A stretch of 64,000 nucleotides of DNA from Gammaproteobacteria bacterium (GCA_025358295.1 JANYJY010000032.1:1-64000), one strand, 5' to 3'; shown: positions 7,533 to 17,004, counted from the first letter of the stretch. The notes: generated by a model from the letters alone, not told the origin. Translations and numbers: made by a program.

Positions 7533-8789
7533 CTAGCTGAGAGAACCGATACGCGGGCTGTGCTTCCTGCCGCGCCCGTGGCTGGATCCGCGCGCGAAAT
7601 CGTAGCCCGTCAGCGAGCGCGGTTTACCCAGCAAGAACCCTTGCGCATAGTCGACGCCGAGTGAGCGCACTGCCTGCAACTCTGCATCCAGCTCCACCGC
7701 CTCTGCGACCGTTTGAACGCCCAGATCACTCGCCATGCGAACGATGGCGGAAATCATCGCCCGCGCCACACGATCCGTGGGCGCGGCTCCTACCAGCGCG
7801 CTGTCGATTTTGAAATAGTGAGCCGGCACCGTTCGTAAATACCCATAGGACGGCGCGTGCCCGCCGAAATCATCCAGTGCGACCTCGCACCCCAGTGCCT
7901 CCAGCCGTTTCATGGAATCCGCCACACTGATATTGCCCGAGGACGCGAATTGCTCGGTGATTTCGAAACACAGCGCCTGCGGCGGCAAGCCGCTCTTGAG
8001 TACGCAAGATTCCACGTAGGCGACGAAGTTGACATCCGTCATGGATTGCGGCGAGAGATTGATTGAAAACACCGCCGGCACTCGAGCCCATAATTTGCGG
8101 TTGTTCACCAGCCACACCAGCAATGTACGCACCACCCAGCGATCAATGGCCGGCATAAGATGCCGATCGGCGGCGGTGCGCAGGAATGAGCCGGGCTCGA
8201 GCAAGCTGCCGTCCGAGGTGCGCAAACGCAACAACACCTCGTAATGCCCCATCCCCTCGTCCTCTCGCAAAGAACAGATGGGTTGCAAAAATAGCTCGAA
8301 GCGCTCCGCATGCAGCGCATTCTCGATCAGCGCCAACTGCTCCCGATCTCCCTGCGGCAATGACGGCAGCACGCCACGCCGTTCGAATTCCGCGGCCAGG
8401 CACACCAACACCGGTGCCAAGCGCTGCTCCAAGGGTTCGGCCGTGCGTGCATCGACGACCAGCGAATCGATGCTGAGCCGGACCGCACCATTGACCCTGC
8501 CGTGCACGTCGCGCACCGGAATCGCGACGGCATAGTACGCGCCGTCGTGTTCACCGTAAATCATCTCGGAGCCGCCCTGAGTGCTGCCCGACAAGGAATC
8601 CTCCACCAATTGATGATCCTCGGGAGGCAGGAAATCCTCGCTCAGCCACAGCGTGTCGGCGGCGATGTCGTGAAACGACACACTGCAAACCTCAGGCGCC
8701 AACGCGCGAATCACCTGCGCCAAGGCGGCGAGCGTCTGACTCGACGCGGCTTTCACCGCATCACTCACTCTGATTGTCACGTCGGGCAC
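7533..8789 (-). CDS. Cyclic-di-GMP phosphodiesterase (EAL domain) with an N-terminal GAF-like sensor
   Basis: Residues 1 to about 150 resemble a small GAF-type sensor domain, and about 160-405 form the EAL domain. The signature reads EVL instead of EAL (Glu184, HYEVLLRLR). The other catalytic positions look intact: Asn in SINLSP, the FEITE glutamate, DDFG with its acidic pair, the KID lysine and the AEAVE glutamate, then YAQGFLLGKP. Loop 6 is altered (DDFGGHAPSYGYL rather than DDFGTGYSSLSYL), which may lower activity or alter dimer control. No transmembrane segment is visible, so it should be cytosolic and hydrolyse c-di-GMP if active. Its neighbours give no target pathway. Confidence 0.88.
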   Translation of the reverse strand: MPDVTIRVSDAVKAASSQTLAALAQVIRALAPEVCSVSFHDIAADTLWLSEDFLPPEDHQLVEDSLSGSTQGGSEMIYGEHDGAYYAVAIPVRDVHGRVNGAVRLSIDSLVVDARTAEPLEQRLAPVLVCLAAEFERRGVLPSLPQGDREQLALIENALHAERFELFLQPICSLREDEGMGHYEVLLRLRTSDGSLLEPGSFLRTAADRHLMPAIDRWVVRTLLVWLVNNRKLWARVPAVFSINLSPQSMTDVNFVAYVESCVLKSGLPPQALCFEITEQFASSGNISVADSMKRLEALGCEVALDDFGGHAPSYGYLRTVPAHYFKIDSALVGAAPTDRVARAMISAIVRMASDLGVQTVAEAVELDAELQAVRSLGVDYAQGFLLGKPRSLTGYDFARGSSHGRGRKHSPRIGSLS

Positions 8790-8933
8790 CTTTAACTATG
8801 TGGTCGGGCGCCATGGTAGGGAAAGCTTACGGTCAGCGGCATGCCGCGGGACCGCGACGTACCGATCCAGCGACACGCAAAATCGCGGCGCTCAGGTCGA
8901 TTCGAAGATTAAGTTAAACGAATCGCCGACGAT

Positions 8934-9407
8934 TCATTTTGGCGCCGCTGGCGGGGGAGGATTCAAGGCTTTCAGCTTGTCTGAATCCATGTATTTCGCT
9001 AGATCCCGGGCGGATTCGGCTACGCGCGGATCCGTAAACAAACCGCGAGAAGCCTCCTGACCCAATATCTGGAAGGCATATTGAATGGTTAAGGCTCCCT
9101 CGTTGCGAATCGCCGCCTGAGTCTCGGCCTTGCACGATTCCGTCAAAAGGTGCTGAAACAAAGCGCCGGCCGCCTTGTTGATCGCTTCGCGTTGTTGAGT
9201 CGAGATAGTGGCCAACGGCGCCACATCCGGATGCAGAGCAACCGCGGCAAAAATCCACTTCACCAGCGCGGTGCGGTCCTGCCGCGACGTTGCAATGACC
9301 AGGCATTTCGCCATGTCGTCACCGAAGGGACCGGCGACGGCAGTCGTAGCCGCCGTACACGCAAATACCGCCAAGAGTTGGGCGGCGATGAGCTGGGGGA
9401 AACGCAT
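8934..9407 (-). CDS. Small secreted protein of unknown function
   Basis: The 157-residue protein starts with a signal peptide (residues 1-26, LLAVFACTAATTAVAGPFGDD), and GGAG ahead of the ATG supports that start. The mature part is helical with two cysteines (DDMAKCLVIATS and LLTESCKAETQ), probably a disulfide, and ends in a Pro-rich tail. The spacing around DDMAKCL...S.Q.R.AL.KWIF resembles uncharacterised periplasmic proteins common in gammaproteobacteria, which I cannot name. It stands alone between the EAL gene and the CPBP gene. No function is assigned. Confidence 0.65.
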   Translation of the reverse strand: MRFPQLIAAQLLAVFACTAATTAVAGPFGDDMAKCLVIATSRQDRTALVKWIFAAVALHPDVAPLATISTQQREAINKAAGALFQHLLTESCKAETQAAIRNEGALTIQYAFQILGQEASRGLFTDPRVAESARDLAKYMDSDKLKALNPPPPAAPK

Positions 9408-9475
9408 CCGATAGCTCCGTTGGACTGCGAAAACCTAAACTAGCGCCAAGCGGGCGCACGCCGCATCCGACTCTG

Positions 9476-10153
9476 TCACAGGTTTGAGTGCACGTATCTC
9501 AGGAGCGATGTCAGGTCGAACACCACATGCGCCACGACCACCGGCCACAATCGGCCTGTGCGGGCAAACCACCAGGCGCACACCAGACCGAAGGGAATGA
9601 TGCCAATGACGCCGATGCCGCCCTGATAGAGGTGGTAGGCCAGCCTGATCGCCACACTGGCGTTCACACCCGCCGACAGACGGTCGCTTTCCTTGGCCAG
9701 CGTAATCACATAGCCGCAGACGAATATTTCTTCGAACAGGGGATTGAGCAAACCCACCGCCACGACCGTGGGCAGTGCGAGAGCACCGATGACCAGACTA
9801 TGGTCGCCATGAAGATAAGTTGGCGAGGCATGCGCAAAAACGAGAAGCATCCAGAGCAGCGCATAGCAGGCATAGGCCACAGCCGCGAGGCCGGCGCCCT
9901 TTAGCGTATCCATGAGCCCCGGCTTGAACCCGATACGCTTGAAGCTCCAGCCTCTGACGTACAAGAAACTTCCCAGCAGCAACATGGCCACGGTTTCGTA
10001 GACGAGGAGATAATTCAGGTGCTGCTGCGAAATACTGGGCGCGGCGCGACTGAACAGCGAGGCGACAGCGCCGAGAATGAAATAGCCAAACGCCAGCCCA
10101 AGGACTATCGAGGCCTCGGCGCGGATGGAGAGGGCTCGAATGGCGTCGCGCAA
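9476..10153 (-). CDS. CPBP-family intramembrane metalloprotease-like protein
   Basis: The 225-residue protein has about six to eight hydrophobic segments and the two family motifs: NPLFEEIFVCGYV (the Glu-Glu pair) and LAYHLYQG, followed by VVAHVVFDL. The usual EExxxRG arginine is a Cys here (EEIFVCGY), and the final motif has Asp where Asn is common. Family members are membrane CAAX-type endopeptidases or immunity proteins. The start is a TTG 16 bases after the stop of the MFS gene on the same strand, so it is probably the third gene of an aldolase-MFS-CPBP operon. Whether it is catalytically active is uncertain because of the Cys replacement. Confidence 0.8.
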   Translation of the reverse strand: MRDAIRALSIRAEASIVLGLAFGYFILGAVASLFSRAAPSISQQHLNYLLVYETVAMLLLGSFLYVRGWSFKRIGFKPGLMDTLKGAGLAAVAYACYALLWMLLVFAHASPTYLHGDHSLVIGALALPTVVAVGLLNPLFEEIFVCGYVITLAKESDRLSAGVNASVAIRLAYHLYQGGIGVIGIIPFGLVCAWWFARTGRLWPVVVAHVVFDLTSLLRYVHSNL

Positions 10154-10169
10154 GCGCTGATCTCGCGCG

Positions 10170-11360
10170 CTACGCGCCCGCCGCGTCTGCGTGCTTCGCC
10201 GGCGCCCAGGTCAGCTCTTTCAGCGGCGGCACCATGACGATCCAGCCGATCAAGCCCAGCAAGCTCACGGCGGCCGCCACCACAAAGGCATAGGTGAAGT
10301 GCCCCGTGGTTTGCACAATGACCCCGGTGAGCCACGGCGCAATGATTCCCGGAAAATTACCCAACGAATTTTGGATGCCCACCCAACGCCCCGAGGCGCG
10401 CGGGCCCGCCAGAATCTGACACATGGCATACACGCCCGGCGATGCCGCCCCGGACAACGCCAAAAACACGAACATGCCGGTGAGCGCCAGAGTGGACGAA
10501 CCCTGCGCCATGCATAGCATGCACACCACCGAGCCCACGTGCGCGACGCCCATGACCCACTTGTAGGCCGCGTTGGCCGATCCGCCCCGTGAAATGTAGC
10601 GATCGATGGCCCAACCTGCCACCAGCGCGCTCACCGCGCATCCCACATAGGCCCAGGTCGCGTACTGCGTCATGCGCACGGTCGACATGCCTCGCTCGGT
10701 CTGCAAATACGAGGGCAGCCAATTGAGCATGAAGTAGTACACGTAGTTGCTCGAGAACAGCCCCAATGCCGTGCCCCACAACGACGGCTGCTTCAGGATC
10801 ATGCCCCAAGTCGGCGAATCCTGGGTCATAGGCCGCACCGCCGCGCGCACCTCGCCCGCCACGCGCGACCACGGCAGCAACCACAATAACGACAGCGCGC
10901 CGAACACCAGGAACGAGGAACGCCAACCGTAATGCGCCATCAACATGCCGCCGGCAAATGTCCCCACCGCCGGACCGATGAGATACGCGAGCGCCACGAT
11001 CCCGTTGGCAGTGCCCAAGCCCTTGGTAGGCACGACCGCCGCCAGTATTTTCGCCACGCTAGGGAACCCTGAACTCTCGCCCAAGCCCAACAACAATCTC
11101 AGCACCAACAAACCGGCGAAGGTGTGCGCGAAGCCGATGAACATGGTGGCCGAAGCCCAGATGGTGAGTCCGGCGGCGAGTATCCGATGCGCACCATACC
11201 GCTCGGCCAGCCAGCCCACGGGAACTTGCATCAGCGTGTAGGTCCAAAAGAACGCCGACATCAGCATGCCCATCTGCGCGTAATTCAGGTGCAGGTCCGC
11301 CTGCATCATGTGCGCCGCCGTCGGCATGGCGCCGCGATCCACGTAGTTGATGAACAACAC
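10170..11360 (-). CDS. MFS transporter, anion:cation symporter (ACS) type
   Basis: Twelve hydrophobic segments and the motifs INYVDRGAMPTAA, GWLAERYGAHR and GLGESSGFPS mark the ACS branch of the major facilitator superfamily, which takes up organic acids such as glucarate, phthalate or hexuronates with protons. The GTG at 11360 lies inside the first membrane helix, which really starts upstream at RAARSPIVFLCAAV. The open frame continues upstream to the aldolase stop with no ATG, GTG or TTG, but a CTG at 11435 overlaps that stop as CTGA. The true N-terminus is therefore probably about 25 residues longer. Coupling to a class II aldolase suggests import of a sugar acid or hydroxy acid that the aldolase processes. 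Confidence 0.85.
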   Translation of the reverse strand: MLFINYVDRGAMPTAAHMMQADLHLNYAQMGMLMSAFFWTYTLMQVPVGWLAERYGAHRILAAGLTIWASATMFIGFAHTFAGLLVLRLLLGLGESSGFPSVAKILAAVVPTKGLGTANGIVALAYLIGPAVGTFAGGMLMAHYGWRSSFLVFGALSLLWLLPWSRVAGEVRAAVRPMTQDSPTWGMILKQPSLWGTALGLFSSNYVYYFMLNWLPSYLQTERGMSTVRMTQYATWAYVGCAVSALVAGWAIDRYISRGGSANAAYKWVMGVAHVGSVVCMLCMAQGSSTLALTGMFVFLALSGAASPGVYAMCQILAGPRASGRWVGIQNSLGNFPGIIAPWLTGVIVQTTGHFTYAFVVAAAVSLLGLIGWIVMVPPLKELTWAPAKHADAAGA

Positions 11361-11431
11361 CGCGGCGCAAAGAAAAACGATGGGACTGCGGGCGGCCCGC
11401 TGCGGATTTACGGTCTCGGGAATCGGAAAGC

Positions 11432-12205
11432 TCAGCTCGCGTAATCCGATTGGCTGCGATCCAGAACCCGCTTCAAGGCGGCGAAGTGTTGATCCGCCCG
11501 GTCGCGGCCGCCGACCATGCCGCAGCCGGCAAATTGCGCCACCGTCTTTTTGATCATCGGCTCCGGAATGAGCTGCAAGGGCCGCCCCGTCGACAAAGCC
11601 AGCACCTGCGCCTGCGCCGCACGCTCTAAGAAATACAGTCTCTCGAAGGCCTGCGGAATCGTCTTGCCCACGACCAGCACGCCATGGTTGCCCATCATCA
11701 GCACCGACTTGTCACCCAGCGCCCGCGCCAGGCGCTCACCCTCCCCGATATCCAGTGCGAGGCCGTTGTAAGCAGGGTCATAGGCCACATCGTTGTAGTA
11801 GCCCAGTGCGGTTTGCACCGCCATTTCGAGGCGTGGATTTTGCAGCATGCACAGCGCGGTCGCATAAGGCATGTGAGTGTGCAGTACGCAATTACCCTGC
11901 GGCGACAGGCGATGCACCGGTTGGTGAATGTACAGAGCCGTGTCCTCCACCGCCCCCTGTCCGCTCAGCACCTTGCCGCTGAAATCGACCACCAGAAAAT
12001 CGCCCGCCTTAACCTCCGACCAGTGCAGGCCGAAGGGCGGCAAAAGGAAGCGGTCTGTATGGCCCGGCACCAACAGCGTCAGATGATTATCGATACCTTC
12101 GTTCATGCCGAAGCGATCCGCCAATCGATAACAGGCGGCGAGATCGACGCGTGCGCTGCGTTCGGCATCGGCCGACGTCGGGACCTGCTTGAGACTGGCA
12201 TTCAT
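11432..12205 (-). CDS. Class II aldolase/adducin family protein
   Basis: The 257-residue protein shows the class II aldolase layout: YRLADRFGMNEGIDNHLTLLVPG, FLLPPFGLHWSEV, then the metal-binding HTHMPYATAL and later GNHGVLVVG. Members are metal-dependent aldolases, epimerases or decarboxylases acting on phospho-sugars or on small hydroxy acids; the substrate here is unknown. It is the first gene of a tight minus-strand set with an organic-acid type MFS transporter, which favours a catabolic role. Genes of this kind next to ACS transporters often handle non-phosphorylated acids, but that is inference. Confidence 0.85.
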   Translation of the reverse strand: MNASLKQVPTSADAERSARVDLAACYRLADRFGMNEGIDNHLTLLVPGHTDRFLLPPFGLHWSEVKAGDFLVVDFSGKVLSGQGAVEDTALYIHQPVHRLSPQGNCVLHTHMPYATALCMLQNPRLEMAVQTALGYYNDVAYDPAYNGLALDIGEGERLARALGDKSVLMMGNHGVLVVGKTIPQAFERLYFLERAAQAQVLALSTGRPLQLIPEPMIKKTVAQFAGCGMVGGRDRADQHFAALKRVLDRSQSDYAS

Positions 12206-12281
12206 AGGATTAACCTCGCGGAATTCGACTGCCTGGCCACAAGTATAGCCTGGAGAATGGCGGCGACGACACGGCAGAATC

Positions 12282-14006
12282 CTAGTTCAACAAACGGTCG
12301 AGCACCGGCAGCGGCACGGCACCCTCCTTCAATGCACTCTCGTGAAAGGTCTTTAAGTTGAAGCCGGCATGCGCCGCCTGGTAGTGCTCACGCAGCTGCA
12401 GCCAGCCCTTGTATCCCGCGTAATAGGTGGGCAGCTGACAGGACGACAGCTTCGCGCGCTGCAGCTTGGCCGTGGCCTCTTCCGTCTCCTGATAAGCACT
12501 CAGGGTCATCAGATCGAGCGCCTGGCGGTCGGTCATCTTCATGGTCTGCAAGCGAATATCCAGAATGGTGTTGGCCAGCACCCGCAGCAATTGCTTTTGC
12601 AGAGTGAGACGATAGCCCGGCGTGTCGCTCAAATAGCCCTGATCCGCCATGAGTTGCTGCGCATACACCGCCCAACCCTCGATGTACGGACCATTGCCGA
12701 CAATATTGCGTAGCAGGCGGCGCGAGCGCGGCTGCAGTTCATTCACGTACTCCGCCTGCACATAATGCCCCGGCATGGCCTCGTGCACGGTCAGATGCTG
12801 CATCCCAGAATCATTGTATTCACGCAGCTTGGAATCGATGCGCGCCTGCGGCCAATTGGCAGGGATGGGCGTCACCCAATAGAACGCGCCCAATTTAGGC
12901 TCCAATGCCGGCGCCGAATTGAACCCTCCTACACCGTACACGCCGCGCATGAATTCCGGTGTGTCGATGACGTCAAGGTTCGCATTCGGCGGCAGCGTCA
13001 ACAAGTCTTTGCTTTTGACGAAAGCCGTCGCGGCCGCCAACGATTGCTTGGCCGAGGCCATGTAAGTCGCCGCCGTCGCATGCTGACGCGCCACATCCGC
13101 GAGCGCCTGCTCCACGGATTTAGGCGCGGCGAGCCGCCCCATCTCCGCTTGGGTCTTGACCAGATCCGCCTCCGCTTCGGCCAATAGCGCCTCCGGAGTC
13201 TTGCCCGTCGCCAGGCTCAGGCGAAATTTTTTGGCGTACAAATCCTTGCCCAGACGCCAATCGCTCACATGCTCCGCCAGATGATCCTCCAGCCATCGGT
13301 TGAACCCCTGCAGCGAGGCGATGGCGGCCGCGGCGGCCTGGTCGTAGCGCATGCGCGCCTCTGTGGGACAGCCGCTGCGCAAGGTGGTGTCGATGAGCGC
13401 GACATTGCCGTCATTTTCTTCGCGCGCCACGCGATTCCATATTTCCGGCGCATCCATGAGATTGGCCTCAGCCTGTCGGATCACCTCGGGAATCTTTTGC
13501 AATCGATTGATGATGTGGCGATATCGTTCGGGTGCACTGGCGTATTGCAGTACATAGGGCGAATACAGGCCATTGCCGATGATCTCCACATACGTCGTGG
13601 GATTGTGGCGATAGCTCTGGATTTCATCGAGTTCGAGCTTCGACGCCCCCAGCGCACCGCGCATGATGTCGACGTCCGCCTTCTGTTCCGCATTCAGCGA
13701 CGCCGTGTCGAGCCGGCCGATGCGTGCATCGATGTCGTGCAGCAAGCCCTGTGAGGCCGCAATGCCCGCCGCGGTGAAATCATCCCAGGCATCGTCCAGC
13801 GATACCCCGTGATGCAGGTGATAGCCGGATGCAGTGGCCGTGGTCGGCGACAGCGCCAGCGTGCCGAAGACGAAGTCATCGACCAGCGTTTCGAATTGCG
13901 CGTCGTTCGACGCCGCCTTGGTCACGGGTGCTGCCGCCCACGAACTCGAACTCAACAGAACACCCGCGAGCACACCCGAGAAGCTGCGAAAGAATTTCTT
14001 GTTCAT
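12282..14006 (-). CDS. DUF885 family secreted putative metallopeptidase
   Basis: The 574-residue protein has a signal peptide (residues 1-25, SGVLAGVLLSSSSWAAAPV) and the DUF885 hallmark HLTVHEAMPGHYVQAEYVNE, a variant HExxH-like zinc motif seen as HEaxPGH. The conserved EGWAVYAQQLM segment, which supplies the downstream acidic ligand, follows. Length and ending (KEGAVPLPVLDRLLN) fit the family. It should act in the periplasm, probably as a carboxypeptidase-like or aminopeptidase-like enzyme, but specificity is not known. It is divergent from the serine hydrolase gene, with 112 bases between the start codons. Confidence 0.9.
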   Translation of the reverse strand: MNKKFFRSFSGVLAGVLLSSSSWAAAPVTKAASNDAQFETLVDDFVFGTLALSPTTATASGYHLHHGVSLDDAWDDFTAAGIAASQGLLHDIDARIGRLDTASLNAEQKADVDIMRGALGASKLELDEIQSYRHNPTTYVEIIGNGLYSPYVLQYASAPERYRHIINRLQKIPEVIRQAEANLMDAPEIWNRVAREENDGNVALIDTTLRSGCPTEARMRYDQAAAAAIASLQGFNRWLEDHLAEHVSDWRLGKDLYAKKFRLSLATGKTPEALLAEAEADLVKTQAEMGRLAAPKSVEQALADVARQHATAATYMASAKQSLAAATAFVKSKDLLTLPPNANLDVIDTPEFMRGVYGVGGFNSAPALEPKLGAFYWVTPIPANWPQARIDSKLREYNDSGMQHLTVHEAMPGHYVQAEYVNELQPRSRRLLRNIVGNGPYIEGWAVYAQQLMADQGYLSDTPGYRLTLQKQLLRVLANTILDIRLQTMKMTDRQALDLMTLSAYQETEEATAKLQRAKLSSCQLPTYYAGYKGWLQLREHYQAAHAGFNLKTFHESALKEGAVPLPVLDRLLN

Positions 14007-14118
14007 TGGCCATTTTCAGGCAATTCGCTCTCCCTCGTCCAGCCGGAATGATCCTTTAGGTTAAACTGCCGGGCCGCAAACCCCACCCTGCTGACTGAGC
14101 TTCGCTGGTAGAGGCCCC

Positions 14119-15510
14119 ATGAACACACGCCATCTCGCCGGAAAAATCATCCGTCGCAGCCCTACCCTCATCATCTTGATCGCGGTGCTGGCCTTTGTAC
14201 TGTGGCTCAGGCCCCCCGACCTCCTGCGGGTCGGCGCCAATTACTCCGCCAAGATGGTTTGCTCCAATGTCTTCCTCGCCGGACGCGACCCGGATGAAGT
14301 ACTGCGCACCGACGTCCAGGCGCCCGGCATCGCACTGCTGCGACTGATGCGTGTCGCCGTCGATCGCGATCATCACCTGGTCCGCGCCGGGCTGTTGGGT
14401 TTCATCGGCGACGGCCTGGCCGTCGCCCGGCCGGGCACCGGCTGTGCCGCCGTGCCCGACGGCAATCTGGGCTACGCCACGCACATCCCTTCCGCCGCGC
14501 CTCGGGTCGGCGCCCTTGCCGCGTGGAGCCCCGGCGCCCCCTGGCCCGACGGCAACGTCGTCGCCACGACCGCGGCACTCGACCGCATTCTCAGCGACGA
14601 CACTCTCGCCGGACCCGGCATGCGCGCCTTGGTCGTGGTCAGTCACGGCCGCATCGTCGCCGAGCGCTACGGCGTGGGTTTCACCGCCGCGACGCCGCTG
14701 CTCGGCTGGTCCATGACCAAGAGTGTGATCGCGGGACTGGTCGGCGAACTCATCAAAGACGGACAGCTGACTCTCGATCAATCCGCCGGCTGGTCCACGC
14801 CGGCGGGCGATGCACGTGAACACATTCGCATCGCTGACTTGCTCGCCATGTCCAGCGGCCTCAAGTTCAACGAGACCTACGGTGTTGTGTCCGACGTCAC
14901 CCGCATGCTGTACCTGCAACCCGACATGGCAGGATTCGCGCATGCACAGCCGCTGCAGAATCCCGTTGGCGCGCACTGGAGCTATTCCAGCGGCTCCGCC
15001 AATATTCTCGCGCGCATCGTTCAAGACGCCGCCGGCGCCTTGGGCGCCGCTTTCCCTTCGGAGCGACTGTTCAAACCCCTAGGGATGACCTCGGCCATTA
15101 TCGAGACCGACGAGTACGGCACCCTGGTCGGCTCGTCTTATATGTATGCCACCGCTCGCGACTGGGCCAGGTACGGACTGTTCCTGGCGCAGGGCGGCAC
15201 CTGGCGCGGCCAAGAAATGCTTCCTCCCGGCTACGTCGCCAAGATGGCCGCCCCGGTCGCAGATTCCGGCGGCGAATACGGACAGGGACTGGTCTGGCTG
15301 TGGGGCTCCGACGCCGTCACGCCCGGCACGAATCCCGACACCGCCTTCGGCATTCCTGCCGACACATTTTGGATGTCAGGGCATGATGGTCAAACCACCG
15401 CCATCATTCCTTCACGTGAATTGGTGGTCGTGCGGCTGGGCCTCACGCCGGTGAGCGATCACTACCGCCCTCAACCCCTGATCAAAGCCCTGCTCGAGGC
15501 CACCCGGTAG
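14119..15510 (+). CDS. Serine hydrolase of the beta-lactamase/class C esterase superfamily
   Basis: The 463-residue protein has an N-terminal membrane anchor (about residues 12-30). Its catalytic motif is SMTK (SxxK, in LLGWSMTKSVIAGL), with the second motif in HWSYSSGSANIL and a C-terminal HDGQTTAII segment in place of KTG. This pattern matches the 6-aminohexanoate-dimer hydrolase/esterase EstB branch rather than true beta-lactamases. It probably faces the periplasm and hydrolyses ester or amide bonds; the substrate is unknown. AGAGG ahead of the ATG supports the start. It converges with the M20 peptidase gene. Confidence 0.88.
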   Translation: MNTRHLAGKIIRRSPTLIILIAVLAFVLWLRPPDLLRVGANYSAKMVCSNVFLAGRDPDEVLRTDVQAPGIALLRLMRVAVDRDHHLVRAGLLGFIGDGLAVARPGTGCAAVPDGNLGYATHIPSAAPRVGALAAWSPGAPWPDGNVVATTAALDRILSDDTLAGPGMRALVVVSHGRIVAERYGVGFTAATPLLGWSMTKSVIAGLVGELIKDGQLTLDQSAGWSTPAGDAREHIRIADLLAMSSGLKFNETYGVVSDVTRMLYLQPDMAGFAHAQPLQNPVGAHWSYSSGSANILARIVQDAAGALGAAFPSERLFKPLGMTSAIIETDEYGTLVGSSYMYATARDWARYGLFLAQGGTWRGQEMLPPGYVAKMAAPVADSGGEYGQGLVWLWGSDAVTPGTNPDTAFGIPADTFWMSGHDGQTTAIIPSRELVVVRLGLTPVSDHYRPQPLIKALLEATR

Positions 15511-15537
15511 GAGCCGACACTCAACCGACGTCGTGCC

Positions 15538-17004
15538 TCAATGAACCTGGGCGGCGTAGAGCTTGACCAACGCGTAGAGAAAGTCCCGTCCGTCGTATAG
15601 CGATTGCACCCGGATGCGTTCGTTCAGACCATGAATATTGCTGAGATCGGGATCGATGAACATGCCGCTGAGGCCATAAGTCGGAATGCCCGACTCGGCC
15701 AGATAAATCGCATCCGTCCCCGCCGCCTGCAACACCGGCACCACCTCGATGCCCGGATAGTACCGGCGCATGACCTGCTCGATGGGTTTCATGATGGCCG
15801 GGCTCAGCGGCGGCGGCAGCACCATAGGATCGGACGGCAAAACTGTGGTCACGGTGATGTCGGGCTCCGCCATCAGTCGTGCGAGGGTCTGTCGTACCTC
15901 CTCGATGACCACGCCCGGGAAAATACGACAATTCACATTGGCGCTTGCCCGCTGCGGCAGCGCATTGGTGGCATGGCCCGCATTCATCAAAGTTGCCACA
16001 CAAGTCGTGCGCAGCATGGCATTTAAGCGCGGATCCTGTGACACCGTAGCCGCCGCCTTTGAATCCGCGGGGTCCTTGACCAAGGCCGCCATCGCGGCCC
16101 CACTCGCGCCGCCGACAATGCGCGACATGCGGCTAAAGTAAAGTCGGGTCGTCTCGTTCAACTGCACCGGAAACTCATATTCGCCCAGACGCTTCAGGCC
16201 CGACGCGAGCTGGTAGATGGCGTTGTGCTTCACCGGCCGCGAACTATGACCGCCCGGGTTCACCACCTCGAGCCGAAAATCCTGATCCGTCTTCTCGCCC
16301 GCCTCGATTTCCATGACCACGCGATGGCCCCGCGCATCCAGAACGCCGTACGCGAACTCATTCAAGGCGAATGCCGCATCGATGAGCTGCCGCTGCTGCT
16401 GCACCAAGTACTGCGCACCTTCGAAAGCGGAACCCGCCTCCTCACCGCAAGTCAGCGCCATTTTGATGCCGCGTTTGGGGTGGTGGCCCTCCTGGCGCAA
16501 TCGGATGAGAGTGTCCACCCACACCGCCGCCATGGACTTATCATCGAACGTGCCGCGGCCGTAAAAATAGCCACCTTCTTCCCTGAGCACGAAGGGATCT
16601 CGGGTCCAATCCTCGCGGCGCGCCTCCACCACGTCCAGATGTGCCAGCAGCAAGATCGCCTTGGCACTCCGGTCCGTGCCCGGCAGCACTGCAACCAATC
16701 CGCCGTCCTGCGGATGCTCTGCCACCGCAAAGGGGTGTAGATCCGCTTCCGGGTATCCCGCAGCCCGCAGGCGCACCGCCATTTTCTCCGCCGCCGCCGT
16801 GCAGCTACCGATGGAATGGCTGGTGTTGGTCTCAATGAGCTCGCGATACAGCTCGCGAAACGCCTGCCTGTCGGCGCGCGGCGCATCAGCCGCTGCGACG
16901 CTCATCGGCAAGGTCACGCCCACGACTAACGCGGCGCCCGACAGCAATACCGCTCCCAACACCGACGTGGCACGACACCGACCCCGACGCCTCGCCTGCC
17001 GCAT
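15538..17004 (-). CDS. M20 family metallopeptidase, exported
   Basis: The product has a signal-type N-terminus (Arg-rich, then a hydrophobic stretch ending VAAADAP). The M20 ligands follow in order: LLLAHLDVV (His, Asp), GRGTFDDKSM (bridging Asp), TCGEEAG (Glu-Glu), and the dimerisation-domain motif NPGGHSSRP. A later DAIYLAESGIPTYGLSGMF completes the site. It is a di-zinc aminoacylase or carboxypeptidase. The junction with the APC permease gene reads TGA-GTG-ATG; I take the ATG at 17004, though the GTG at 17007 is equally possible. Permease and peptidase are directly adjacent on the same strand, which suggests peptide breakdown coupled to amino-acid uptake. Confidence 0.9.
   Translation of the reverse strand: MRQARRRGRCRATSVLGAVLLSGAALVVGVTLPMSVAAADAPRADRQAFRELYRELIETNTSHSIGSCTAAAEKMAVRLRAAGYPEADLHPFAVAEHPQDGGLVAVLPGTDRSAKAILLLAHLDVVEARREDWTRDPFVLREEGGYFYGRGTFDDKSMAAVWVDTLIRLRQEGHHPKRGIKMALTCGEEAGSAFEGAQYLVQQQRQLIDAAFALNEFAYGVLDARGHRVVMEIEAGEKTDQDFRLEVVNPGGHSSRPVKHNAIYQLASGLKRLGEYEFPVQLNETTRLYFSRMSRIVGGASGAAMAALVKDPADSKAAATVSQDPRLNAMLRTTCVATLMNAGHATNALPQRASANVNCRIFPGVVIEEVRQTLARLMAEPDITVTTVLPSDPMVLPPPLSPAIMKPIEQVMRRYYPGIEVVPVLQAAGTDAIYLAESGIPTYGLSGMFIDPDLSNIHGLNERIRVQSLYDGRDFLYALVKLYAAQVH

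Noticed and set aside
14056-15024. A 322-codon minus-strand frame opposite the serine hydrolase gene
   Set aside because: The serine hydrolase on the plus strand has its SxxK motif and a clear ribosome site; the antisense frame has neither and runs across its start.
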